A DNA stretch of 64,000 bases from Brachionus koreanus (GCA_016987375.1 PJRA01000473.1:1353735-1417734), one strand, 5' to 3'; positions 48,094 through 61,456 are shown, counted from the stretch's first letter. Numbers and translations: made by a program. The notes: generated from the sequence alone by a model not told the origin.

Positions 48094-49807
48094 TCATTCT
48101 TGTGTGCTCATCTCGACATTATTATTTTCAATATTCCTATTACATATTTCATCAATGGCTGACCAACGTTTACTCCATTCATATTTATCTGATTTACATC
48201 TTTGAATTTCATGCCTAAAATAAAAGTTAGAAAAAATAGAAAAAGAATTTAAATTTTCAATGTTATACTTTAATATTTCTAATTTATGATTTATTTCTTC
48301 AAGAGTTGAAGAATGAGCTATTTTAAGAGCACCTAAAAGACCTGATTGACGTTTTGATATTTTATTTAGTGCTTCAAAACACGCTTCTTTTTCTTTTTGG
48401 AGTGTGGTAAATTTATATTCTAACAATTCTCGTTCTGATTCATAAGTTCTATTAAGGAGATTAGTTAAATTTTGAGGCGTTTGAAACTTAATTATTTCTA
48501 ATCGTGCTTCTGTTTGTTTCAATGCAGCACGAACCTTTTCTAATTCTTGTTCAGCTAATTCCAATCGTTTCAATTGACCATCCGTATTTTCACGTGCTTT
48601 CTTTAAACAATCAGCCTCAACCTTTTTACGTAAAAGACATTTAAAGTAAAAATTTAACCAAATTAATTTTACCTTAACTTGATTAAGCTCTTTGGTTAAT
48701 TGTTGATTTTTTTCAATTATTTCATGGTTTTTATTTAAAATTAAGTCATCTTTAAATTGTGATTCGGTTATGTCAAAAGTTTTACTTGTTTTTAAAGAGG
48801 AAAATATTGAGCGTTTTCTAGCTGAAAAAAGAGAATTTGATGATTGACTTTTTGACTTATTTAGATTGGAGAACGTCTCATCATCTTTTAAGTTATTTTT
48901 TAATTGATTCATTAATGTTTCGCTTTCTTCGTTAGAACCTAGTTTTTCTACTTCGTTCATCATTCTTTTTATTCGATCTAGAGATTGGCGATGTTTGTTA
49001 TAAAGATAAAGAGAAAATATAATTGATAATGTCAATGAACCGACCAAAAAAATATCTTTAACAAAGTTATGTGGTTTATGAGTTGCACCAAAAAGTATCA
49101 AATCAGTTGCCTTTATCATTAATAACCTCTTATGTCTTGTATCTTTGATTTGCATAACATTTGAATAATAATGATTTTCATTTATTGCTAATCTAGGTAA
49201 AAACTGACCATCTATTTGATTGCGTCTAAAATATTCTGCATATTGAGGTAGTTTCACTTGCTCATTTACCCATATAACAACATCATCAGTGGTCCAGTTA
49301 TAAACCTGTGAGAACTTCCACGATTTCCACATTTCTTCAACAGATATCAGTGAGTCTGATTCATGGAATTTTTTTTCACGATCATTTTCACCAATTTTGT
49401 ATTGAAGTTCTTCAGATAAAAACTAAAATAACAAATTGAAATATAATAAAAAAGTGATGATTTAATATAAATACATCTTTTGTTTCTTTTAATTCAATGT
49501 GACCATCCCGATCATCATCCATTTTTTCGTGAAGTTTTTTAATAGCAAGATAACCTAGCTTGTCTTTATCCTGTTGATTACACAAACCAAATGGTCCAGT
49601 ACAATCTTAATATTTTGAAAATAGATTATTTTTTACAATTTTAAAATCATTAAAACCTGGATCAGGAATGTTATAATGTAATTCATTTTTATTTTCAAAT
49701 CGGTTTGTAAGTTTAAAATTAATAGCGTTTACATTACTTTTATTTAAAACGACCAAAATCATTAAGATCAAATTTGTAAATAGAAAATTTATTTTAAAGA
49801 GACTCAT
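48094..49807 (-). CDS. STIM: STIM, ER calcium sensor for store-operated entry (short)
   Basis: Five exons: 49807-49657, 49605-49475, 49422-48673, 48621-48269 and 48214-48094, joined in phase; 501 residues (human STIM1 has 685). In order: signal peptide; a Cys-x6-Cys pair (CTGPFGLC) as in the redox-sensing pair of STIM1; EF hand with MDDDRDGHIELKE; SAM domain from VYNWTTDDVVIWV; membrane helix DIFLVGSLTLSIIF; long coiled coil; and the Orai-activating SOAR/CAD region containing ALKIAHSSTLEEINHKL. The protein ends soon after this region. The inhibitory segment, Ser/Pro-rich tail with EB1-binding TxIP and the lysine-rich membrane anchor of vertebrate STIM1 are not encoded. The two short introns inside the longest open frame are supported by the family alignment. 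Confidence 0.9.
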
Positions 49808-51344
49808 CTAACTTGAAATTTCGGCAACAAAAATTATTTTATAAAATATAATTTATAGAGCATTATATTTCTCGCTTTTCTAAATTAATTAATCAAAATG
49901 AAAATAAAAAAAGACAAAATAATCATTTTAAACAAATTGCTTTGCATTTCTGAATATTTTTAACTAAATTAAGAAAAATTGAAAAATTAAAATACGTTTT
50001 AATTTTCAAATATCATTTCATGAATTTATGTGTGTATATATATAAAAATATTGCTTTTTTTAATTTAATCAAAACTTAGATGTCTTTTTATCAAATTCAA
50101 ACTGAAGTTTAATCTTCACATTTTCAATTTTTCCGAAAATTTGCATCGTAAAAATATCGTTTTTTTTTCTATTTTAATATAAATTTGCTAAAATAAATGA
50201 AAATTACACTAAATTTAAATAATAAAAAAGGTTTTTTAAATTATTTTGTTTTGAAAAATTGGCAAAATTTTCCAAAAATTCGTTCACTGATAATAAAAAA
50301 TATTAAGAATAGGATTCAAAACTAATTAACATAAAAATAATAAAATTTGAATAAAAAATGATTCAACATTAGCTAAAAATTTAAAAAAAAAGTGTAATCC
50401 TACTTGTCTCTTTACCAAATCAAATTTTAAAATAGACTATTTTAGATGATAAAATAATTAGCTATTTTGATATGAAAAATTTATTTGCAAAATATTTTAC
50501 TATACAGTGAGGTAACTGAATCGAGTTGATCTTGTACATCCTAATTATTTCCTAGTTCAATTCGAGTCAATTCAATGATCGTTGCATCTGAAAGTCATTG
50601 GTCAATACATATACACAAATAAATTTAGATCAAAAAATTCTATTTAGAGTAAATATTCCCAAAAGCTTCAACTTAGTTCTAAATTTATATCTGAAAAGCT
50701 TCTTAAAGAGTTGATAATGAAAACATTTTTTTTTTTATTTTATTTTTTGTTTTAATTTTATAAAAAAATATATTTTAAAAATAATAAGTAACTTGAAATG
50801 ATCAGAAAATTAGACTTTTGAACTATTTTGCATTGAATACTTATTATGTCATTTATTTACAAAGAACTTTATTTATTTTTATAACAAATAAGATAATAAT
50901 TCAAAAAACATTATTTAACATCTTTCTAATTTAATTAATTTAGAAAAAAGTATTTCATTTATTTTCAGACCATTTTATTTTCCATTTCAAATCAAATAAC
51001 GTTTCTCATAATCAAAAGTTTAACCGTATATCTCTCGAAATTAGAATGAATTGTAATTGGCGGTCAAATGACATTAGATACCATAATACATTTTGATAGT
51101 GTACTAATACTGCTAACTAAAGCAATAATAAATGAAAAATAAATAAATATGATTGCAATCATATTTTACCAAATTCAATCATCATTTAGATGGAAATTAT
51201 GCTAGAAATTATTAAAAACATAATGCTAGACATTTTAATAAAGTGAACATGTAAGAGTAATTTTGCAAATCGTTCTATTTATGACTTAAGAATTCAAAAC
51301 GCTTTCTTTTTACAAAAAGTGATACAATTTTAATCGTTCCTAAA
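49808..51344. other. AT-rich intergenic spacer
   Basis: Divergent promoter region between STIM (minus) and SETDB1 (plus). No gene, RNA or repeat is recognised. Confidence 0.4.
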
Positions 51345-54300
51345 ATGTTTGAAGAAATTTGTAAAAATCAAAATATAAATAATTCGACTAATTCAAGTCT
51401 ATTTGAAGATAAAAGCAAGTTTCTAATAGAAGAGCTTTGTAAATCAATAGAAGAATATTTTGAAGATGCCTTAAATGCAGTTAAAAATCAAGTTTCGCTT
51501 TTAATTAGAGATCCATTAAATGAATCGTTTATGATTTCCAATTCAATCAAAAATCTATGTCCCGAACGTCTTAATTTTCTTACATCGAAGATAGGAGAAA
51601 TAAATCGTCAAAAACTAGATGTCAAAATTAGATCGAAAATTGAAAGCTTAAAAAGAGTGGGTGATGACTTAACAACAAAATATAATTGCAAATTACGAAT
51701 CGACGAATTGATAAATTTTGATATGTTTAATGATAAAGTAGGAATGTTAATGAATAAATTCGATAAAATAATGTCGACAATATTCACAGATTTAAAATCA
51801 AATTCAATTCTGAAAAAAGAAAAAAAAACGAAACGCCAAAAAGAGACTGATTTTTTTTCTGATACAGAAGTATTAGAACAGTCAAGGAAAGTTTCAAAAA
51901 AAAAAATTAAAAAATTAATGACAAAATTTAAAGATTTAAATTTTGACTCAGAGACGTCTTTTATAAGTGATGATGAATCTAACTTGAAAAATATAAATCA
52001 ATGTTTTTCTTCATATTCTGATTCTTTACTATACCAGGAAAGCTTGGAACTGAATGCTGTGTCTTTTGGAGAAAGTTGCACAATGCGTTCAAATTATTCA
52101 TCAACTTCAAACTGTTCTTTTTATCAAGAACAGTTAGACTCTTTATCTAGTTCAAATTCTAATTCAAATTCTTCATTTTCTATTATAAATGAAGACTTTC
52201 AAGAGGACATATTAAGAAAATACCAAAGTTCTTCGGATTCTGAAACTGAGTTAATCAATATAGAAACTGAAACTTTGAAACAAGATGAGGATTGTGTTAT
52301 TATTTGTGAGAATGATTTTCAGATAAAAAATAAAAAATCCAAAAAATTGAACAAATACCTTGAAATAATAGAAAAACTGATAAAAACAAATAAAGAGATG
52401 AAATCGCCTCGTCAACAAATTAGTCTAGGAATGAGATGTTTGGCATTAAAAGATCGAAATCGTTTTAAATGGAAGCTTGCACGAATAACGAGAATCACAG
52501 ATTCTAATCTTCTAAACCAACAATCTAGTTTAAATCAAAATAATTCCTCACAAATTTATAAAATGATTTGCAATTGTAAATATACTGTAAAATTTGATTC
52601 TGATGATGAAGACGAAACAGACTCGAATTGCTCGGTGGACGACAATATCAATAAAGACATGGAAGAAGGAGATCGATTAGATCAATTATCAGATTTAGAG
52701 CTATTCACTAAAAATTCCAGTGAAGATGATGATGATGATGATGAAATAATTGAGTGCACAAGCCAAAATAATAACTTAAAAAAACGTAAACTAAAATTAA
52801 AGACTAGTGAAAAGCAGTTATGCTCGGATCCAAGATATTTTAAAAAAAGAACAAATCCAAATAATATGGGTTTAGTTGAACTTGATGCTAAATCCATTGC
52901 TTTTTTAGATAATTATGAATTCATACCAAATATCTATTCAAATAAGATACAGAATAGAGCTCTATTTGAGCCTAAATCGAGAGTTGTTACTTTATATCAA
53001 ATGAAAATAGAAACTCACGATAAAAAAAGAGTTTTGTTCGATACTGAATATATGAGCTCAGGAACTGTATTAGAAGTACCATCTATTGCTAACTTTAGAC
53101 GCTATCTTGTATTATTTGATAATGGAGTTGCATTATATGTTAAACCTGACCATCTTTTTCCAATATTTGACATGTTTGGACAACCTTTGGAGATACTTAA
53201 TTTGGATCACTTAATGTTTTTACAAAATTATTGCAGAATATATCCAGAAAGAAAATTGGTCCGTCTAAATCAAAATGATATTGTGCAAGTTTTCTTTAAC
53301 AATAAATGGTGTTCAAGTAAAGTAATTGATGTTGAAGGTTCTTTAGTAAGCTTGCTTATAAAAAGTAACATTTTTAATAAATGTAAGCTATTACAACCAT
53401 TGATGTATTGCATAAAATTACATCGTGGATCATTTTGTTTATTTCCTATGTATGAAAAATTTGTTAGCTCACTTGAAAATTCTATAAAAAATTTCATTGA
53501 ATTATCTCCATTTGAGGATTACATCAAAGAAAAAAGAGATAATACTGTTCAAAACCTGAGCACAAAAAAATATATTTCAAGTTTCGCTTCAAGTATTTTT
53601 CCGAATATTGGTCTTAAAGAGAAAGATTCAAAAATAAAAAACTATGAAAATACAAACCATAAATTAAATGATAAAATTATTCAGGGTCAATTAAAACATT
53701 TAAATATGGAGAATATGATGCGAGATGAGATAATACCATTTACACCACATCCATGTACAAACGCTTGTGTTGCAAAATGGGAAAACAGGTTTAAAGATGT
53801 AAAAGCAGTTAACCCGTTATTAATACCCGTTTTGCATGGCTGGCAAAGACATATCGGGAATATATCAAAAAATCTAACAACTATGACAAAAAAATTTATA
53901 AGATATGTTACTCCCTGTGGACGAATGCTTCGCTCTACTGCTGAAATAGATCATTATTTGTATTTAACTAATTCGAAATTAACTATCGATATGTTTACAA
54001 CTGATAGCTATATTCATACTGATCGAGAATTTGAAGCTAATGCAAAAAATTTAAAAATAACTGATATATCTGATGGTCAAGAAAATGCTCCGATATCAGT
54101 TGTCAATTGTATTGATAAAACAAAGCCCGATGAATTCATATATTCTGCTAATAGAATTCCTTTGGACGGAGTACCTCTTAAAACTGATTCAACACTAATG
54201 GAGGGATGCAATTGTATCGATAATTGCCGTGATAGAACTAAATGTGCATGCTGGCGGAAATCATTTGAGGCAACTTTATTCAATTCAGATCAAATGAATA

Positions 54301-56575
54301 CAAACATAGGGTATAGAGGCAGACGTCTGCTAGAAATAGTTCATACTGGTAAGCTGATTGTGTTAAATAAATGAGAACGATGTTTATTTTTATAAAATCG
54401 TATCGTAATATGTCCGGCTAGACATCCAATGACAATTTTTGCGGCCTGAACCGTCCGAAAAATCCGACTTAACAGCCAAATCATCTTGTCAAACCCATTT
54501 TCGGATAGGTTGGACGAGTCAGAGTCGCAAATTACTGGACGGAAGGATGCGGCTATTTTTGCGATACGATTTTGTAAGAACCTCTGTTAGTGCAAAAATT
54601 ATTACACAAATAAAATAAATATTTTTAACGTGTCTGTTAATTGGTGATTTAGTAGATTTAAAAGTTATCGAAAATTATTGCAAAATTAGAGTAAATAATA
54701 TCTACCGGTAAACCTTTAGAAATTGCTTTGGTTTCAGATTTGTTTTTTTTTTGATAGAAAACCGTTTTTGTCCTAAGAATTTATTATACTATTAACTTTA
54801 ATTTTATGCAAAGTTGTGGAGCCACTTTTTATAAAAAACAAGTATTAAATCAGCTTGTTTCCAAACTTTTAGCAACTACCGTTTGGCTAATGACTTTTTA
54901 TATACTTTTAAACGATCAAATACATTTTTTAAGTACAAAGTCATTAAAGCTGTCGGATTTATGCCCATATTCGGGTCTAACTTTGATAGTATTTCACTAA
55001 TATTTTTTTACATTAATGCGTTTCCTCGTATTGAAATCTAAATTCGGTAGAGAGTATCAGTCGTATGAACAGTAACCTAATTGAAAAAATTCATTTAAAA
55101 CATTAGCAATTTGGACTAGATCAGTGATGTTATTTTCAATAAAACTTTTACCAATGATTTAATATAAATGTTAAAATTAACTTTTTTCTTATAATTCAGA
55201 ATCACCTTTTATAATTTTAATTTTTTTAAAATTTGAATAAATATAATTTTTTTATTCTTGTTTGGGATAATATTAGGATAACTTATTAAGATTATTATTA
55301 CTTTATAAATTAAAAAAAATGTGTTTCCACCAAATAAACGTCTTGTGCCAAAGTAGCCGAATGATTTATAAGTTAATTCAATAAGCAAAGGGTAAAAAAA
55401 AATTGAGAAAACAAAAAAATATAATTATTTTATTTGTCTCTAATTTTGAACAATCTCTCAAACATTATATTTGTTTCGAACTTGTTCAGAATCATATGAT
55501 TCAACAACATTTAAAGCCAATTATGCATTTGATGCGTCTTAATTTAATTACTGGAATCCTTAACTAAGGTCCTTAAGATTGAGAAAAGTCTTATTAAAAA
55601 TTATATTTTTGAGAACTTTTTTGAGGATATGTTATATACATAATTATAGTAGTTTATCTTATTTTATCTTTAGGTATGTTTGAATGTAATAGCAACTGTA
55701 AATGTGATTATAGATGTTCAAATCGAGTGGTGCAAAATGGAATTTCAGTAAGATTACAATTATTCAAAACAAATAATAAAGGATGGGGGCTAAGATGTTT
55801 AGATGACGTTCCTAAAGGAACTTTCATATGCAATTACTCAGGTCATTTAATTACGGAAGAAATTTCAGATATACGGGGTCGAGAACTAGGAGACGAGTAT
55901 TTTGCTGAACTTGATTTTGTGGAATATTTAAAGCAATCCCAACACACTGCTTTTAAACAGGAAGAAAAAATAGCTTTCAAAAACAATGATAATCTAAAAA
56001 ATTCTCAAATTAATATCTCGAAAAAAATATCGACTAAATCAAAAGACTATCAAAGACCAAAACAACAAAATAAAAAAAAAAGAAATCTTAGCTTAGAAGA
56101 AACTCACTATATTCTCTTGGATAGTGATGAAGATGAACAAGATAGACCTAATCCAAACACAGTTCCGATAAGTAATAAAGAAGACGAGTATAATAAAAAC
56201 AGAGTATTAAATAGACAACAGAAAGAAAAAAAAATGGTTTCATCAATTAATTCAAATCGATTTTTCACAAATCAGAATAACAAATTTTTTTTCGAAAACT
56301 TTATGCATGACTCGAGCGCTTTTATTATGGATGCCAAAATTTTGGGAAACATTGGTCGCTATTTCAATCATTCATGCTCACCAAACATTTTTGTTCAAAA
56401 TGTTTTTGTTGATACCTATGATTTACGCTTTCCATGGATAGCTTTTTTTGCAAATACAGCTATTAAAGCAGGTACAGAACTATGCTGGGATTATAATTAT
56501 ACAATAGGTTCAGTTCAGGATAGAGTGTTGTATTGCCATTGCAATTCAAGTAATTGTCGAGGTCGTCTGTTGTAA
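51345..56575 (+). CDS. SETDB1: SETDB1/Eggless histone H3K9 methyltransferase
   Basis: Two exons, 51345-54348 and 55674-56575, in phase across a 1325-base intron; 1301 residues, near human 1291. The N-terminal half is acidic with a coiled-coil segment and an aspartate run. Tudor domains cover about residues 355-710 (for example FKWKLARI, VLFDNGVALYV). A methyl-CpG-binding-type domain lies at about 798-900 (PHPCTNACV...YVTPCGRMLRS), and the pre-SET cysteine cluster GCNCIDNCRDRTKCACW at about 953, continued in exon 2 as ECNSNCKCDYRCSNR. The SET domain is bifurcated by a basic insert of about 130 residues (about 55930-56310), then keeps GRYFNHSCSPN and WDYNYT, and ends with post-SET CHCNSSNCRGRLL. 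It deposits H3K9me3 in the nucleus to silence genes and transposons. Confidence 0.95.
54391..54576. mobile_element. MITE in the SETDB1 intron
   Basis: A segment of about 180 bases that is clearly richer in GC than its surroundings has inverted ends AAAATCGTATCG (54394-54405) and CGATACGATTTT (54562-54573). Extending outward the pairing continues as TTA(T/C), suggesting a TA or TTA target. It has no coding capacity. It sits at the 5' end of the SETDB1 intron, about 40 bases after the splice donor. Superfamily not assigned. Confidence 0.65.
54577..55673 (+). other. Remainder of the SETDB1 intron
   Basis: No coding exon is supported between the MITE and the acceptor TATCTTTAG at 55665-55673. 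A 64-residue open frame at 54806-55000 lacks domain similarity. The intron is about twenty times longer than most others in the window. Confidence 0.4.
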
Positions 56576-57509
56576 AGAATGCTTTTCCAAAAAAAACGTT
56601 AAAATTCATCTAAAAATAAGGACACATTTTTTATAAGATTAAAAAGTCTGATATTTATTATGTTATCAATAATGATAGTTCTAATAAAAATTTCAATAAT
56701 CTAGACTAATTTAAAAGCTTTGTATATTTTTTTTAAATGAAATTTAATAAAATTCACTAATATCAACTTTTTTTATATATTTTATTTGGCAAAAAATAAA
56801 TCCAAAAAGTTTATTCAGCTTCAATATAAGCAAATAAAAAATTATTTTAAAAAATTTGAAAAATATACAGTAATTATTTCAAAAAAATACAAATTTCTAA
56901 GCCTTTTTTTATTTAATATATATAAAAACAAAGAAAAATTAATTTGAAATATTATAATATATATTTAAGTGAATCCATTCAAAAGTATGGTTTTAATAAA
57001 TTATTCAAACCCTTATTTGAAATATTAATTTCAACCAAGCGACTACTAAAACTCAAATTATTATTAAAATTCTATTGAGGTCATAATAAAACTTTGAATA
57101 ATATTGCATATTTTCTAGGATTTGGTTGCGAATATTTAAGAAATATATAAGTCAAAAATCTTAGTAGAAAGATTTTTTAAATTCACATTTAAGAATTGAC
57201 TTACTAATTTATATTTAGAATTCCTAATTTTTTTAATCAATTCAAGTATATTTTTTTATCAATACAATTCCATACTATCATTAATGATCGATGTAGAAAA
57301 TCCAATTTCATTTATGACATATAATGAAATTTATAATTCCAAATTTAGAATCAATTTTTTGTTTTTTAAGTATTGAAATTTTAGCAAATATTCTTAAAAA
57401 AATTAAAAATTTCTAGTATATTTTATCAAAGCGATACAATTATCTATGAAATGTTTAAAAGATATTTTCAAACATTTAGCTTATTTTTGAATCAATTAAA
57501 AAATTAGAT
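56576..57509. other. AT-rich intergenic spacer
   Basis: SETDB1 3' UTR and the promoter side of the bZIP gene. Nothing else is recognised. Confidence 0.4.
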
Positions 57510-57876
57510 ATGGTACAGCACGTGAGAATTGGAGAAGTTTTTTGTAAAAATCTGCAAAACAATGCCGATAATTTAAATTTTTCAAACACATTTTCTTATC
57601 CAAATTATTTTAATCGAAATACTTCAGAATCTCACCAAAACACCATTTTCAGTTCTTCATTTCCCGAAAATTTGAGTTCTTCTGATCAAAATCTACGATT
57701 TTCAAATTATGACAATTTTAGAACAAAAATACCATATCAAAAATCAAATTTAATGCATCAATATAATTTTTCAAATCAAACGAATTTAAATCTATCCAGA
57801 TCAAAAGATTCACAATTTTTTAGAAGCTATCAAAATTTGAGCGAAAAAAATTTGTATGTTAATCCATCAAAAGAAA
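57510..57876 (+). other. Alternative first exon A of the PAR bZIP gene
   Basis: Encodes 122 residues rich in Asn, Ser and Phe, starting [11 protein letters not shown], and ends in phase 1 at a GTAAGC donor. It is phase-compatible with the acceptor at 58749/58750 but not with the exon at 58434. No known domain. Confidence 0.6.
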
Positions 57877-59746
57877 GTAAGCAGAATTTTATTAATTAAT
57901 TAATCTAACTAATGGAAGAGATGAATCTTAAGAGTTGTTTAAGATGAAACTGTCATTATTTTTTGAGATTTTATTTACAAAAAAAATCAATTTTTTATTA
58001 AAAATTTCGAGAACATTCTATTAGTTTGGCATTTTTAGCGAAACACGTTTTTTTAAATGTGAATTATTTTTTTTTAATCTTCATAATTTTTTATTTCGAT
58101 TTTAATATTTTGTTTCTTAAACTATTTTTTTCAAAAAAAAAGTAATATTCGTTATGTTTTTCATTTTTTTTTTATATTAGAAATATTTACATAAAATTGG
58201 TCAATCCAAAATCTTTGGAATAATTGTATAGTAAATAAAATCTTCTTTTTAACTTCTATAATTATTTTCATTATAATAATAAATTTAAAATTATTTTGCA
58301 ATTCTCATGAAAAATTATTTTATTACGACAAGCTTTAATTTTTTCATAATTAATTATTACATTTCAAATAATTATGTAATATTTCTTTATGTCTAAATAT
58401 TTTTTTTAAATTTCTTTTCTGATTAGAAAAAAGATGTTTGCTTATCCTGCTTCAAATCCAGAACAAAAAAAACTGGATGAAAATCGTTTTCCAACTGATG
58501 GTCTAAAATCAATTTTGAAAAATTCTGAATTACTTGAAGTTCTGTTAAAACCTCTAAGTAACAGTAAAGAAATTGATTGCCAAAATATTCCAGAGGAGAA
58601 AACCCAATTAGATGTAAGTTTTGTAGAGGAAGTGAATACTAAAAATTTATTTGACTGGGATATTGATGAAAATTTAACCGAAAGTAAGATTGTCTCTTCC
58701 AATTAATCACTTAAATTTCAACATTTTTGTTAAAAATCTATTTTTACAGCCAAAATATATAAGCCCATTTCCGATGTAGATGAGACAAAATGTTATGGAA
58801 ATGCTTTTTTAGGACAAAACCTATGGGACAAAAACGATCTTTTTCAAACAGAAAAATTTGGAGTTAAATTTGAAAGCCTTGAAATTGATGAATTTCTTAA
58901 CGAAAATGGCTTAAATGAAACAGATGTTGAGTTTTTAGATCATATTCAAAAGTTTGAAAATCTGAATTCTTCATCATTAACAGAAACGATTGATTCGAAT
59001 CTTAATTGTCAAAAAAAATCCTTGACAGGTTCTAGGTCATCACTATCTGATGAATCGACGTGTAATAATATTCAAAAAAATGATCAAAATTATGCTATTT
59101 CAAATAAGAGAGGAGTAAATACAGCATGCTTGTTAGATTCAAAAATTTCCAGTCCTCAAAAAAAAAATTTAAATAGAAATCAAATAAATTTTCAGCAAAA
59201 TTCGCCTTTCAAAAACGAAGAAGGTACTCATTTCTTTTAATTTAATAAACTTTTGAATTTTTCTTTTAAGATGAGGACGATCAATTGAAATTATTTGACT
59301 CTTTTCAAGGAAGTTGTGATTGGAATATAAATGAAAATACTATTGACTCAATTTCTGATTATGAATTTGATTCTAAAAGCAAAAAATTGTGTAACCAAGA
59401 TTTAAAGCAACAACCAATGATGAGAAAATCTAAAAAAGTTAGATTTTGAAAAGATCATTTACTTAAAAAAAAAGATTATTTTCTTCATTTGTATTTTAAG
59501 CAGTTTGTTCCAAATGAACTAAAAGACGAAAAATACTGGGCAAGACGAAGAAAAAACAATATAGCTGCAAAAAGATCAAGAGATGCACGAAGAATGAAAG
59601 AGAATCAAATAGTTTTGCGAGCTACTTATTTAGAAAAAGAAAATGACAATCTGCGAAAGCAATTGGAAGATTTTAAGAGAGAAACTAAATTACTTAAAGC
59701 TAAGTTATCGGTATATGAAAAAAATAATCAAAATGAGGAATGTTAA
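57510..59746 (+). CDS. PAR-type bZIP transcription factor (HLF/TEF/Pdp1 group)
   Basis: The C-terminal exon (59501-59746) encodes [19 protein letters not shown] and [20 protein letters not shown], the extended PAR region and basic region of HLF, TEF, DBP and Drosophila Pdp1, then a leucine zipper. Upstream coding exons 58750-59223 and 59271-59437 join in phase. Two first exons are possible: 57510-57876 and 58434-58683. Both open with ATG and both end GAA A before GTAAG, in the same phase, so either can splice to 58750; they cannot be joined to one another. Proteins would be 417 or 378 residues. The family binds TTACGTAA-like sites and serves clock output and development. The last acceptor could be three bases later. 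Confidence 0.9.
58434..58683 (+). other. Alternative first exon B of the PAR bZIP gene
   Basis: Encodes 83 residues starting [13 protein letters not shown] and ends in phase 1 at a GTAAGA donor. The segment [18 protein letters not shown] resembles an activation-type amphipathic helix. It has its own upstream A+T region of 550 bases, which may be a second promoter. Confidence 0.65.
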
Positions 59747-60575
59747 AAATGATTTAAGATTCCGATTCCTTTTAATAAAATAAAAGGTAAAGGCTTAATT
59801 TATTAAAGAAAAAACAAAATTTTTAGTTATAATTTAAATACTAATTTTAATAAAATTTAATAAAACAATATTTTGATAGTTTTAAAATAAAAAATTCAAG
59901 GCAATTAATTAAAGAACATTTGGTTTATATCTAAAATTCATTGTAGTGCTAAATAACGGATACAGATTAAAAAAATTTTAGCAAATACAAAAGAAATTTA
60001 AAAAAAATATATTATAATAATAATATAATAATAATAATAAGAAGCTACGACAGGTTTTACCCTGTAAACGAAACCCATATAGGGCTCGCTATAGTAGCTG
60101 TCTTTGACTTCAGTTACTAAAATGTTTGTTTTTATTTAATTTCAATTAAGTTTATTTTCAGTTTATCGATCATCCGTTTAAATGCCGTTTTTGTCTTGGA
60201 TTGCAGAGCCTCCGGTGGTAGCTCGTTGCAACTCTTAACCACTCTATTTGTCAAAAAGTTCTAGTGAACTGCCTTGCAAGTCGGTGTTTGTGCCCTCTAA
60301 TTCTACCAGCAGGGACATCAATTGATATAGAGTTAGCCAGTTTGTTTTGATTATGAAGGTCAACAATACTGAAACCATTTGTGATCTTGAAATACTCTAT
60401 AAGATCTGCTCTACCTCTCCTCACTTCCAAAGTTGTAAGCCCAAAAACGATAAATGTCTAATACACCTTACCAGCCTTGTTGCTCTTCTTTGCACATTTT
60501 CAAGTATCTTTATGCCCTTCTTTGTAATTGGACACCATGCACTGACAGCATATTCTAAATGAGGCCGCAAAAACG

Positions 60576-61400
60576 CTACATACAACAACTTGAACGTCTA
60601 AACACTTTTGCCAATCGACCAAGCACAAAATTTGCCTTTTTAGCTGCAAGGGAGGCTTGATATTCCCATTTCAATTTACAATTAATGAAAACACCTAAAT
60701 CTCTTTCTACCTCTGTTTCACACATATCTTTGCCATCCATTGTCAATTTGATTATCAAGTGTTTGTTGTTGAAAACCATAAATTTGAATTTTTCACCATT
60801 AAAACTCATCACCCAGTCGTCAGCCCAACTCGATAGCTTGTCAACATCCCCCTGTAGTTCAATAATGTCGTTGGAGTTTCTTATTGTTGATATTAGCTTC
60901 TTGTCGTCCGCAAAGAGCTTGCACAAAGCTGACATTGCATCAGGCATATCGTTAATGAATATTACAAATAATAATGGTCCAAGAACCGAACCTTGAGGAA
61001 CGCCGCTCAATACATCTAACCAATCCGATACTGCTTCACCCATAACTACTCTCTGTCTTCTACCAATTAGGAAATCTTTCAGCCACTCAAGCAATTTCCC
61101 CCTGAATCCATATGCCTCTAACTTTTTCAAGAGACCTCTATGTGATACCTTGTCAAAAGACTTAGCTAAGTCCATAAAAACAACAACAGATATAAAACCA
61201 CGATTCATTGCTTCAGTGATTGCATCTAATCTCTCAAGCAAATTAGTTAGACATGACTTTTTCAACACAAACCCATGCTGCTCTTTTACTATCAAGTTAA
61301 ACCTCATCAGATGAGCCATCATTTCGTCTCTCACAATCCTTTCCATCACTTTACATGATACCGATGTTAAAGACACATGCTTGTAATTGATTGCATCCAT
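60576..61400 (-). pseudogene. LINE reverse transcriptase ORF
   Basis: A 274-residue open stretch holding the RT palm and fingers. Visible are the Asp motif in VVFMDLAKSFDKVSHR, the GVPQGSVLGP box, the catalytic FADD box and the WADDWVMSFN segment. It begins inside the RT domain, and the upstream part is in another frame at 61457-61828, so a frameshift separates them. Part of the LINE at 60010-63446. Confidence 0.85.
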
Positions 61401-61456
61401 TTTGCTCTCTTTTTTAAAAAATGGAGTTACGTCGGCAAAATTCTCTTTGGTTGCTT

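Noticed and set aside
48215..48268. In-frame read-through inside the longest STIM open frame
   Set aside because: It has GT-AG ends and a Phe/Asn-rich translation absent from STIM proteins; removing it restores the family pattern, as with 48622-48672.
54806..55000. 64-residue frame inside the SETDB1 intron
   Set aside because: No domain and no splice evidence; the SETDB1 frame joins cleanly without it.
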